The notes under the pieces: model-generated
Database searches by the model: none
What the model was told of the DNA's origin: nothing
What the model saw: the letters and a program-made list of their open reading frames with translations, nothing else
Part shown: one piece after another, positions 11,693-23,540 of the stretch
How positions within the stretch are numbered: position 1 is the first letter of the stretch
Layout: every line of letters starts with the position of its first letter
Program-made: the position numbers and the translations under genes
Source of the DNA: Patagioenas fasciata
Taxonomy: Eukaryota; Chordata; Aves; Columbiformes; Columbidae
Length of the DNA stretch: 64,000 bases
NCBI RefSeq assembly: GCF_037038585.1
Contig: NC_092523.1
Location: 27,719,501-27,783,500 of the forward strand
Direction: 5' to 3'

Positions 11693-14600
11693 ACAATAAA
11701 AAATATTCCCAAATAAAAGTATCTTAAACTGTTCGCAAATCAGCAGATGATTTTACATGAAGAACTGAACTACTTGTACACTACATGAGCCATATAGTTA
11801 CAAGTTAATTATAGAATAATGCACAGATTTGAAGGCTGATGACAGATGAGGCCCTGGGCATGCATATAGCAAGATCCTTCAATTTGAAATTATCTTGTTC
11901 GGGAAAAGTAGCAGAGCAGTAGCTTTTCTCTTGAGAATTTGGAAGTGAGCTGTTTTAGTCAGGTAGGAATGCACTTTGGCAGGCAAATAAGAAACAAGAG
12001 CCAATGAAGATAAGCAAAAGACTGTCTCTGGAACATTAACACCTAGTTTTAGAGAATACAGCACTGCTCATGTGAGTAGTATCAATTGCATGATCCCGGT
12101 CCTGGAAATACAAGTATTCTAATATAATCCTATTAAAGCGTAAAAGTTTGAATGAGTAAATAATCTAAGATGGAACTGCACAGATCCACTGTTGTTGAAT
12201 TCACCATTCTGGACATTCATTCAATTTGCGCAAGTGAACACAAACAAAAAGATTTTTTCAAGTGTTGGGCTCGGCCAATACAAATTGAGGGAACAAACAC
12301 TACTTGAACAACTGCCTGTTGACACACTGAAAAGCAAATGCATGTTTGCCAAGGCAGGCAGCTCCTAGGGATTATGCTTTTCCCTGAATAGCTATCAGCT
12401 TGCAGCATGTATCTGAGTTTACAAAAAGAGGTTTAAGAAGATGTATTGAACTGCAAACAAAAATAGTACCAAGTGCAGGCAGAGCTCAAACAGCTGCATT
12501 GCAGTAGATGTTTGCTTTGAACATCGTGACAGAACAGCATTCAGCAAAAGCCATCGAGTGCGTGTGTTCAAAAAGGATGCCAGGATGTTGCTAGTTCTTG
12601 TGCTCCTGCTGACTGGGATGACAAAGCCATGAACGTAATTGCCAGGCAGAAAAAAGAAGTGAAGAACTGTGCTGCAGTGCTTCAACAAAGGAACATAAAG
12701 ATTTCTATGATCAGCTTGCATCTGACTAGACTATTTGGGAGGGCGGGGGAGTGGGGACATGACATGGAGATGGGGAAGATGTAGAAAGCAGACACGCTGA
12801 AAGAAGAAGGTCTGGCACTGCAGGAGGAAAAACTGCTGCACAGCAGTGAAAATCGAGGATGGGGACTAGCTTGTGGAAGAGTGTAGAAAAACTGAATAAC
12901 ATAAAAACAAATAAATAATGAAAAGCCTGTAAGCTCTTTGGGCCAAAGTCTACCTTTTCATATGTACCTTACCAAACACGATCAAGACAGGGTCCCTGGG
13001 GTTACAGCTACATGGCACATGTTAATGTTAAGATGATTATGTTCCTCCTGGCGATAGGGTCTATTGGATCTCTCAGCAGGCATCCCCTGCTAATGAAAAG
13101 AATTCTGCTGAAAGAGCTTACAATGAAACTGTTTGTTCTTTTGTTTTTAAACCAATGCTACAAACTCAGGTTAACATCTCCTAATGTGTTGGAAATTACT
13201 GATCTGAGCTAAAGGTGAGATGTACTAAATAAGAGGTACGCAGGCCCCACAGCAGGATTTAGCCAACCCAGTTTTTCCTGACGTAATTACATTCAGCAAC
13301 CCTCAAAACCCGGAGATGCTCAAATCCCTTTGAAACCACCCAAAATCATCCCTGGCAGCCTTTTACTCTCCTGCATGTCTGCTTCAGCCTGCATAATTCA
13401 GCATTTAGCTCCCACTCAAGTCTGAATGGGGTACCAAAGTTAACCATTCCCCAAACAAACTTTCGAAAAGAGACATTTCAAACAGGTTTCATGATGCATA
13501 TAATTTGCTCTGGGTCAGATACACCACGAACCCTACTTTCTTTGAAACACGTGTGCCAGAGGGAAACTTTCCAGCAATGCATTGCCTTTTCAACATTCAG
13601 CTCATGTTCTAGCAGAGCTTTTAGCTCATGTACAGCATTATCCTAGTGCAATTACGCAGCTTCTCAATCAGATGTGGTAAACATACAAGGGACGATACCT
13701 GCCCATTCAAATCTAAATAGATACATCTCAAATATTTTATTGCTTACAGCCTCTAAGCTACTTAAAAAAAAAAAAATAAATAAATCATGTTCTCATTTGC
13801 TGATTTTTGTAAAATCGCATTTGATTTTTCTCTTGGAAACACAGAAATGAGAAAACCTGATTTTAATCAAGAGCTGGTTTTATGGAGCTCAACCTCGCTA
13901 TTTTCTTTTTTCCTTCTTTCTTTTTTTTTTTTAAAGAAATTCTGAATTCTCCGCTATTATTTCTGACCCATTAGCTTCTTAAAAATTAATGGACCTACTT
14001 TTCTGTCTCTCTTACCCTGCTCAGTTAGTACATCTTTTTAACACCTGACTAATTTCAGCCAAGCAAATTCATTATTACTTTTATATTTCTATGCCTGTTC
14101 TAATATTGCCTTAAATATTGTTGCAAATGTCTTTTTTTTTACTTCTGGCTTAAGTTTCCCCCCCCTCCAATTTCGCATGGTCCTTCATAGAGACAAATTC
14201 CTTGCTTGTTTTTTGACAAAGTTGTCACAGCATCCTCAATCATGCTTTCTCCGTTATCAACATCCACAAGTTTTGACTCTTAGAAATTAAAGTTTGTCTA
14301 ATCAACAGACTGTTATTTCAGACTGTTGGGTAGATATTTTGTTCTCATTACTTTACTCATACACTTGTATAATATTTCATTACAACTCTCTGTTACTATT
14401 GTTCTATTATTTCACTTCATTATTTCTCTGTCTTCATACTGTTTTAATACAACATGTCAAGTGTTGCTATCTAGTCCTTACTTACTAAGCAAAAAACCCT
14501 TTATTTAATTCTCTTTCAATGTCTAATTCAGGTTGACTATTTGTAATTTTCTTCACCCACTTGTTTTTTGACCTCCAAGGCACTTTACTTAAATCTTCAG

Positions 14601-17600
14601 CCTTTCTTCAACTGCTTGAAGGAACTCTGAATACTTCAAAAAATATTTACCAAGGTGTTTACTCACTTTAAAATATATGGAGATCTTTTCTACAATATTT
14701 TGGATCCCAAGTTTCCTGATCTTTCCTTTATTAAGAAAATTCCAGGTATCATCTTCACATCAATTTCTGAGCTTCTTAGTTCAATTTGTCTTCAAGCTCA
14801 GTTTTCTTCACTCGTTTTATCTCATAGTTTAGTCTGCAAATTGAACATCATAATTATAGACCTGCTTTTGTTCTCACAAAATTTAGAGAGAACTGACATA
14901 TGTCAATTCAGCCTAAGGATGTTTTCTATTACCAGATCTTTTATCACATTTTCAGTGCTTACCACTCTGCCTCTCTATACAAATTTATGTCCAACTGGCA
15001 ACACAGTCAATTATAATATTAGGAAACAGAGGGAAGCTAGAAGAACAGATGATTACATGCAAACAACTACCTACTTAGTAAACTCTACTTTCAGAGACAA
15101 TTAATATATAGCACCTAACCCTAAAAAAAACAAACACAACCCTAAATAATAGTAGCCGAACATAATAAAACATATCCTAAAAACATATGCTATTTGTGCA
15201 GTAGTTAAACATATTTCCAAGAATATATGATACTAAAGGCACTCAACCTTTTCGTGTCCCATACCACAGTATATGGTGATGACAGCAGACAATTAACAGC
15301 CATGACCCCAGTACACCTCAGCTATCTTTTTTTTAAGCTAACAAGGTTCAGGTTTATTCCTCACCCCTAAACATTTGTACATTCATATTCATTTTTTACT
15401 ATCATATAGCTTCAGTTAATCCATCTGATACTTGTGCTTCTTTGGCATCACATCTGCCATGCACCACAGCCCCTTCCATCACTCAGTTGCTGAAATATTA
15501 ATTCAGAAAGACACACAGGTGGAGGGCTGGCTAAATGACAAGAGCAGGAACTTTTAGGTCTACCTTTTGAAAAGGAGAGAGGACATCATTTGAATTGCCT
15601 AGCTGATACACTATTTCGGCCACACCACTCTCCCCTACATTACACATACTACTTCAGCAAGGTAAGGCTGAGCTGCAGCACAATTAAAAACTAAAACTGA
15701 ATAAGTAGACACAGAGCCTGAAAGGAATTGGAAAAAGACTAAGCATGCAAACTGCCAGTGTCCAAGTCACACCGTGACAAAGATGTAGTTACGGGAGTCC
15801 TAATAACAAAGATGCAAACTCTTAAGAAACACAAGGAGCTATTTCACAAAAATGGTAATTCAAATAATAATTTTCAGATCACTTGATTTATTTTATTCTG
15901 AATAAAGAAAACAACACATTATTTTTCTTCAAAAATGGACCTTAACAGCTCAGCTAATCCAGACTCATACCCAAGACAGGACCAACAGCATTAAAACATT
16001 CCTGAGACAGTTTTTTAAGAAGAAAAGGCAATGAAAAAGACTCCAAAAAGTCCCTAGGGAGCCCTCTGCTGGAATACAATATCAGTTAGCAGGTTTCACC
16101 CAGTGCCAAAGGTTGCCATCTCTGTGTTAATGTCAACTTCGGAGTTTGATTTGCCAATCAAAAATAAAGACCAAAAGGTAATCTACATACAGATGATCAA
16201 GAGGGCATATAAAGTCAACATCATGCAAACACATGGATAAAATCGCTGAAATATATGATGGGGATGGATAAGTGTGTTCTGAAGTGAGACAAAGTATTGC
16301 CATCACCTGTTCTTCCCCAACCATAGATGTACTGACTGTCTTCTCTAGTTTTAAAGGCTGACACAAGCAAATTGTTGGTGAAAAACACTCACTGATGGGC
16401 ATGGATCAGCAAGCAGTGGGCTGTTTGACACTATGAGCAAAGAGCCACGAGTTCCATAAAAGTCGATAAATGTAAAGGGGGTGCAATAATTTATGTCATG
16501 GTATGAGTTTGCTTTCAGTTCTAAACTGGAATAAACGTGTTTACTGCACCTATACCTTCTCAATAGTGCTATCTTGAGTCTTCAAGTTTTCAGCAGGTGT
16601 ATGACTTCACTTACTTGCTCTCAGCTTTTTAAAGGCCTTGCATCAGGGATGTTGTTATACAAGAATTTTCTGTGTTGGCAATTGCTGAGCCAGGAAGTCC
16701 TGCAGTGAAGAAAGGTATCAAGTATTTTTCCTGTAATAGCTTGAAGTCAACAGCATTTAGGGTTTGCTTTTTATATCCCTTAACATTTCCTGTTCGACGA
16801 TCAAAAAAGCTGATCTCTTTATGTAATTGTTTCCTTAAATTGCTGTTTTCAATTTGCATAATGTATCATTTAAGTAAAGGTAAAGAAGCATTTCATCTTG
16901 ATAATTTCTGCCACAGCTGAGATTGCAAAATTACTTCTTGTTAGAAGGAAATTTTTTAAAAGTGCAATCACTGCAATTTTCCAGATGGCAACTAACGTAT
17001 TTTTCAGTGTGCTGCAATAGTATGTTATAGATATGCTTTCTGTTCAGTTCAAAGTAGGAAACATTTGCTTTAGCTGAGGTAACTTTTTTGGTCACGCTTT
17101 TTCATGTTCTATCACACTACTTGACATTTTGTGATTTTTTATTTTTAGTTCCATGGCTCTAAATTTTGTCTTGTATATAAAAAATTTACAAAAATTTGAC
17201 TTACCAAGATACTCTTTATCTCCATTACTAATTTCTTTGCTATAAAAGCTGATTAATTCTTTTCTCCAGTCTCATCTAAGAATGCAATTCTCTAGCCACA
17301 ATACCATCCTACATTTATCAGTCCTAACCTACTCCTAACTTAAATTCTCTTCTAGTCTTAGTAACAGGTATTTGTACCTGCAGTAACCTATATCTTAGAT
17401 CCATTTATAATGTCAGATTTTAAAAAAGACCAAATTCCTCCTAAAACACATTAGAGGTTCATGCCTGCTAGTTCTGTGAAATTAGTCTTTAATTATGGAG
17501 TTGCTGGAAATATCAATGTCATTACATTGAATAGTTTAATGCAGGTCAAAAGTCTGGCAATTGATCTATAAATATGTAGATCAGGAATCACTCTTATTTA

Positions 17601-18725
17601 CCTGAACTCTCCCATGCTCTTTTTGCACTTCAGGGTAAGCAGGGTATGGAGTCTTATTGTCTCTGCAGTACAGGGCCACAGATCTGTGCAAACGGTCAGA
17701 TGAGTAAAACAAGATTTGTCCTTGATTCAGTGATCTTCTTGTTCTTACATTTTGAATGCTATCCTGCTCTATCACCTTCATCATCACCAGCATGAAAACT
17801 GTAATTCTGGAAGATGGTGCAACCCATAACTAGAAAATCTCTGTTAGATCAAGTAATTAAAGTTTATTGAAACAGGGCATGCACATACCTACCCTGTGGC
17901 TATTTTATTAATCTGCGTCTTTCTATCAGAACTGGACAAAATTCCAAGTTTTTTCATAGAAAATTTGAAAATCTTGTGTTTGTTGACATGTGAACATAGG
18001 CATTTTAGAGAATTATTTTTCAATCATTGTCTTTGTTTTTCAAGCTCAACTTTTTAACACAGACAAAACTTACATGTTATAATTTAATATAAAAATCTGT
18101 GACAATTTCATTTTTTTACAACATCTTTCTTGGTCAAAGGAAGCTCCATGAAACATTTGAGCTCCAAACAACTTCTACTATATTTAATGACAGGAACTCA
18201 AATGATCTGCATGAAGATCTACAAGAAGGCAGTGAAATCAGCCATCTGCATACATGGCCCAGAAGGATTGTCTGTGCACTGTCAAACCTGAAAGACTACA
18301 AGGAATGTAAAGTTTACCTAGAATATGCGCACTTCAGCCATGTGGTTGATGATTCATGGAGTTATCACTGTATCTTAGTCTGGGTGGAACAAGTTGTGGT
18401 GTCTCAGGTGATTTATCTGTATGCCATTGCTTGGATGTGATCACAGGCTGTGAAGTTCACATGTGATGTCACCAGCAAGATTATTTACTTGCAGTGTCTA
18501 AATGGCTTTATCTCAAATCTAGGGAGTGTGTTAGGTTTATTTCCTAGACAATTAAAAGCATTTGCAAAGGACCAAATTACAATAATACATGTCATTTTAT
18601 TTTGAAATACAGGCATTAATGGCCTTCTACGCCACTAACAGTAGTTACGCTTGACATTCAGTTAGAATTACCATCATGCTGTGGGGTATTCCTGTGCAAC
18701 TGCTTTTTAGAAACCTACGTTCAAC
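11693..18725. other. Gene-free stretch
   Basis: AT-rich unique sequence. Short A or T runs occur (for example near 13763 and 13920). I see no splice-bounded coding segment, RNA gene or clear transposon. Confidence 0.6.
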
Positions 18726-19190
18726 TGTCATGGTCTAAACCCCGCTTGCAACTAAGTACCATAAGGCCACATGTTCATTCCTTCATCCGTGTACCATGCT
18801 GGAATGGGGAGGAGAATTGGAAAAAAAAAAAAAGCAAAACTAGTGAGTGAAAATAAAGACAGTTCAATAGGACAGCAAAGGAAGAGAAAATAACAACAAT
18901 AGTAATAATAGAACATGCAAGTGACGCACAGCACAATTGCTCACCACCCATTAACTTTTTATGCTAGTTTATATACTGAGCGTGACATCATGTGTGATGG
19001 AATATCCCTTTGGCCAGTTTGGGTCAGCTATCCTGGCTGTGCATATCCACCCTTCTCACTGAAAAGTACTTGACTTGCTATAAATGTTGCTTAACAACAA
19101 CAAAAACATCTTCTCATATTAAATCAAAATCACAGCACTATACCAGCTATTCGGAAGAAAATCAAGTCTATCCCAGGCAAAACAAGGACA
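18726..19190 (-). mobile_element. Solo LTR of an ERVL-like bird endogenous retrovirus
   Basis: Read on the minus strand, it begins TGTCCTTGTTTTGCC and ends GGTTTAGACCATGACA, so the ends are TG...CA. It contains a TATATAA box (plus 18969-18975) and a CTATTGAACTGTCTTTATTTT block that parallels the polyadenylation region of the LTR at 20255-21016. The left end reads TGTCATGGTCTAAACCCCGC on the plus strand. At 465 bp it looks internally shortened. No clear target-site duplication is seen (TCAAC on the left, TAACA on the right) and no internal viral genes flank it. Confidence 0.8.
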
Positions 19191-19997
19191 TAACAAATGC
19201 AGTTTGCTGCATCCCTCCATACATTCACAACTCGATTCAAAGAAGCTCTTTAGCAGGTAAAATTACAGTCCTTGAGTTTCAGGAACACAAGGACTCTACC
19301 CCACTGCAATGTGGTGTACCTATACTAGTAGGTTAAACCTGCTCAGGATCTTTGCCTGCTACTGAAGCCAGCTGGTACACAACTGAGTAATGCCATCTAC
19401 TCCTCTTGCCTTTCAGTGAGGATAGTTTTGTATTGAGGAAGGAACTCCAAAATTGTGTCCAGAAACCACCTGGCTAGCTGATGCAAGCCAAAACCACTCC
19501 AGAGACTAGTTTAGGTGTTTAACTTCTAGTACAGAGGTAATCAGGAAGGAACAAAAGCAAGAAAAAAATAAAACTATGTCTGTGTTTTACTGTCCGAATG
19601 CTGGACTGCAGAGTATAACCACTGCACTGGGGGATGCCAACAAAACTCTTAAATGAATAAGTGAGTGGGGTTATTTCTCTTCCACACCAAGCATCTGAAA
19701 GAGGTTTATCTAGCTGCCTGAACAATTTATGAATAAAGTAATTTGTGATACAATGAACATGAACAAGTTGTTCTTGCATTCATTCAAAACTCAGAAAAAT
19801 CTTCATAAATGTTATTTACTTCACATACCATTTCAGTCCTGATCAACTAGAGCATCCTTATTCAGGAGAGCACTTGAGTATGCTCTCAAGTCCCATTGAA
19901 TTAAATTATTAGGTTAGTTGAGAGAATTAGTTATCAAGAGAGATCAGGGCAGAACATCAGACAAAGTAAAGAAGGAACTGAAAAGCAGAGGAGAAAA

Positions 19998-20098
19998 TTT
20001 TTTTTTTCAGTTAGACTTTCTCCTATATACTGTTTTTCTCCTCTGTTTTTCTCCTTTCTCCTCAGTATATAGGAGAAATTCTAACTGAAAAAAAAAAA
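19998..20098. repeat. Near-perfect 35-bp inverted repeat (hairpin)
   Basis: The 25-base arm CAGTTAGACTTTCTCCTATA+TACTG (20008-20032) pairs with 20063-20087 at 24 of 25 positions. A T-run on the outside pairs with an A-run, extending the stem to about 35 bp. The 30-nt loop is pyrimidine-rich and repeats TTTTTCTCCT. No known element is recognised. Confidence 0.85.
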
Positions 20099-20188
20099 CC
20101 CACACAACAAAACCAAAACAAACAAACAAACAAACAAAACAAACCACACCACAAACAAAACAAACAAACAAAAAACCAAACAAACACG
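20099..20188. repeat. AAAC-rich low-complexity tract
   Basis: Interrupted CAAA repeats follow directly on the A-run of the hairpin at 19998-20098. Long open frames on the opposite strand here are artefacts of the repeat. Confidence 0.85.
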
Positions 20189-20254
20189 ATTTGAGATTAA
20201 ATATGGTGGCCTTGGGCCACTGTACTTTGGCCACTGTAGGGATCTGTACCTCAC

Positions 20255-21016
20255 TGTGCAGGTTTGACTGAAAATGGATTGATTTCCTCCGTGCAGTTAG
20301 AAACTTTTCTTTTTCATAGCTAGCATGCTCATTATTTGGACTTAGTTTGAGAACAAGCAGATAACAGCCCAGAGCTAATGTTTTTAATTGCTCTGGTCTG
20401 AGGACCAAGGACACTCTGAGCACTCTGCCCACAGGTGTGAGGCATCGAGGAAGGGGGGCAGAGCTTGACTGATATCGGGATTGATCAATAAGAGTATTCC
20501 GTCCAATTAGTGTCATGCTAATTGTTTAAGGAGAGCTGGGAGTTGTGTTCTTCTGCCTTCTCTTCCATTTTTCTCTGGCTTCTTAGGCACTTTCTCTTGC
20601 ATGTGTTGTTTCTTTTCTTTGTTTGTTTGTTTGTTTTGTTTTGTTTTGTTTTGTCACAGCCAGGGGAGTCAAGAGTTTTAGTTCAACCTTTTGCCATTTT
20701 GCAGAGGCCTCTGAGCCTTTCTGCCTTTCTCTTCCCTTCTGGGATCGCTGTGTGGCCAAGTGCTGTTTCCTAGGACTGGTGGCTCAGCATGTTCATGAGG
20801 AATTGCCTTGAGTATCTTTTATTTCTGTTTAATACATATATTTACTAGTAGTGGTTTAATGTTTTGTTATTTTATTAAACTGTATTTATCTCAATCCAAG
20901 TTTCTCTCTTCCCTTTTGATTCTCTCGCCTATTGGCGGGGGCGGGGGGAGTGTTGGGGAGGTGGGTGAGTGAGCAGCTATCGTGGTTGCATTGCTAGCTC
21001 GGGTTAAACCGCGACA
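20255..21016 (+). mobile_element. Solo LTR, same ERVL-like family, with intact 5-bp target duplication
   Basis: This 762-bp element starts TGTGCAGGTTTGACTG and ends GGGTTAAACCGCGACA. The 5 bases before it and the 5 after it are both CTCAC, which fits retroviral integration. Inside, ATTAAA lies at 20874-20879, before an ACTGTATTTATCTCAATCC block. An internal stretch reading CACTCTGAGCACTCTGCCC and a TGTCATGCTAATTGTTTAAG promoter-like segment correspond to the other LTR. A TTTG/TTTTG microsatellite occupies about 20618-20653. No gag, pol or env sequence is attached, so it is a recombined solo LTR. Confidence 0.85.
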
Positions 21017-23509
21017 CTCACTTTTCAGCAGCTTCAGCACAACCACAGTAGAAAATACTTTATGTACTTCTCCCATTTCTTCATGACCCTTGCAAAATGC
21101 TTTATCCTATAAAAGATTCACTAGAAAATTCTTTAAACAAATATTTTAATAACACAACACAAAGCTATTTGTAATCTGAATTAGCTACTCATGAGTTCAC
21201 CTATATTTAAATACATTAATGTAAAATACATAAACCGAATATTGGCAAAAAAAGGGAAATAACGGTTGCAGAGAAATGTAACAGCAATGCATTTGCAAGG
21301 ATATAACCAATACTCATGAGAAAAATCCATGACAATGAATTAAGCACACGATTAAGTAATGATTTTGTTGATTTGCTCAATTTAGCACACCCTGCTCTTA
21401 GGATAATGGAAGTAATAGATGCTCACACTATAGAAGATAGTTTACTCAATGAATTTGACTTTCATGTGAACAAGGTAATGATAAATCAAGCTGCATGAAA
21501 CAACTCCATTTCACCCAAGAAAAAGCTCAGGATCATTCTCTCAGCTCTTGCCTAAGCACCTGTAAGCTATCACTGACACATGCCATCTCTTCCCATCTGA
21601 CTGAACAACCAGACCACAATAAGCTCTAGGACAGAGACTGGATACCTAACCAAGGATTTAATCTGGAGTTCAGCATAAGTCTTTACATAAGAAAATTTAA
21701 ACATTTCAGCAAAACTTGTATTCTAGAATATACTTGCAAGAGGAAAACAAAAATAAAAAAAAAAGACATAAAATCAGTGACCCCAAGACCTTAAAGTATC
21801 TTGGAAAACAGTTTTTATTATTCAAATCATGCCAAGATTATCTGAGAATTGACTTACCTCTCCCTCCCATTCACTGCCCACCCTTACTTCCCTGTCAGTC
21901 TCTCCCCCTCCTTGCTCCTACAAAAAAATGCTGGAAGAAAGGCCTTTGCAATGGTATCAGTGTGAAACAGCATCTGCTTGGGTTTAAGTATGAACTTTAC
22001 TATAGGTTTGGATGCTGGATTTCACGGAGGAGAAGCAGCATCTAAAAAGCTGGGATGACTGGTCCTTAGCCCCAGGTTTGCAATCCAGAGCTGCACAGGA
22101 TAGGCTCTTGTTCCTCCTCCCATGGGACCCCTGGGTCCTTATCCTGTGTTTATCAGCTAACAGGTCTCAGAATGGGATTTAAGAGACTAGGTTGTTAGAG
22201 AGATACTGTCATGAGGTGGCTTAAAGGAAAATACTGAGTAGATGGCATATCTTAATCTTTCCTTCATCCCTGCTTTCAGTTTCACTTCGGATTATGGTGG
22301 GACATCTCTATAATTTGTTACCTCCAGGCTAAAAACCCTTGACAAGCTGCTGCTAAATGCCATTTTCTTCAGTGAACTGTGCAGGTCTCATGTCTCCAGC
22401 GCAGCTTTTGTATTTTTGCCTCTGACAACAGCAATTTTCTTCCCTACTGATAGCATTTATATCCGATGCTTTTGCATTCCAAGCAAGAGCTCCAGTGACC
22501 TCAAGGAGCACTCAATGGCTAAGTAATCAAAAGGCACATACAGAACATGAATGAAGTTTTCATATCTAGGTTTTGAGGCATCTAGTTATTAGGCTTTGCC
22601 CATAGATGCCTCAGACAGAGAATTGAACAATCCATTAGAGACCAGCTCTTTCCAAACGTTTCTCGCCATACAGACATATATTTTGCACAGATCTCAGAAT
22701 CTGACAAACCAGCTTTTCTCCCCATGAACACCTGCAATAGCAAGCCAATGGCCATCTATGCTCATGTGATTTTATTCGTCCCAGAGAAGCCTAATTGCTC
22801 ATATTTTAGAATGCAGTTCATTGACAACAACCTGTGAAAATACACATTATACAATAACTGATTGAAAAAGTTCTGACATATACAGTGATCTACAAGCAGT
22901 CACAAGTTTTATATTAATAACAACTAAACATATTCAGAAGCATCAATATTGATATTTTAGCTAATCTAGGTGGATATTAAAAAGATAAAAGCCCAAGGTG
23001 CTTATAGGGTTCCAGGCTCTTAGAATCACAGAAAAAGAGACTTCCACTTAGAGAAATTGAGCAGACATGGACAATTTCCTTACTTATGTAGCTACATTCA
23101 CAAACAGTTATAATCTTTTCTCAAATTTGGAGAGAAAGTTTATCACAGGTATTCTCCAAACATGATATTCATTGCAATCTTATATGCTGAAGTTAAAACA
23201 TACTGAAAAGAGGTTCTAGGGTAATGCCACCCACGGCAACTCACAGACAGTAGAGCTGCTTGAATATGTTCACTCCACATAAAATGTTACCTGGTGCTTA
23301 GTCTCCACAGTCATATAGGTTCCTCAAACTAAGGATCCAGAAACACTAAAAAAATTGTCTCCTGAAACAGCAACTGAATCACACACCTTTGCCCACTCCA
23401 GATCCTGGACAGACTCCTAATAAAAACACCTTCTAGCATGCTTCAAGGGATCCTGTGGGGCTTCTCCTTTTCTATAATGACCCATTGGTTATGGTTACTT
23501 CATGTTATG

Positions 23510-23540
23510 GTTATTTTATGTCATCCACAAACTTGCACAT
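23510..23540 (-). mobile_element. Possible CR1 fossil around an RT FADD-like box
   Basis: The minus strand reads CKFVDDIK, like the KFADDTK box of CR1 reverse transcriptase. The flanks are too decayed to follow, so the match may be chance. Confidence 0.3.

Larger units (their letters stand above)
19191..20254. other. Spacer between the two LTRs
   Basis: About 1.06 kb of unique AT-rich sequence. It contains the hairpin at 19998-20098 and an AAAC-rich low-complexity tract at 20099-20188. No retroviral internal sequence is recognised, so the two LTRs are separate insertions and not one provirus. Confidence 0.6.

Noticed and set aside
14655..15104. 149-codon plus-strand frame
   Set aside because: It is an AT-rich chance frame with hydrophobic low-complexity composition and no family resemblance.
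20007..20516. 169-codon open frame on the minus strand
   Set aside because: It runs across the hairpin, the AAAC-rich tract and the LTR 5' part; the peptide is a Val/Cys/Phe repeat artefact.
18726..21016. A single provirus bounded by two LTRs
   Set aside because: The LTRs are in opposite orientation, one has its own target duplication, and no gag, pol or env sequence lies between them.
22990..23060. CR1-like start (TTAGAATCACAGAAAAAGAG)
   Set aside because: Only the first dozen bases resemble a CR1 terminus; the GGAAGGGACC block that should follow is absent.
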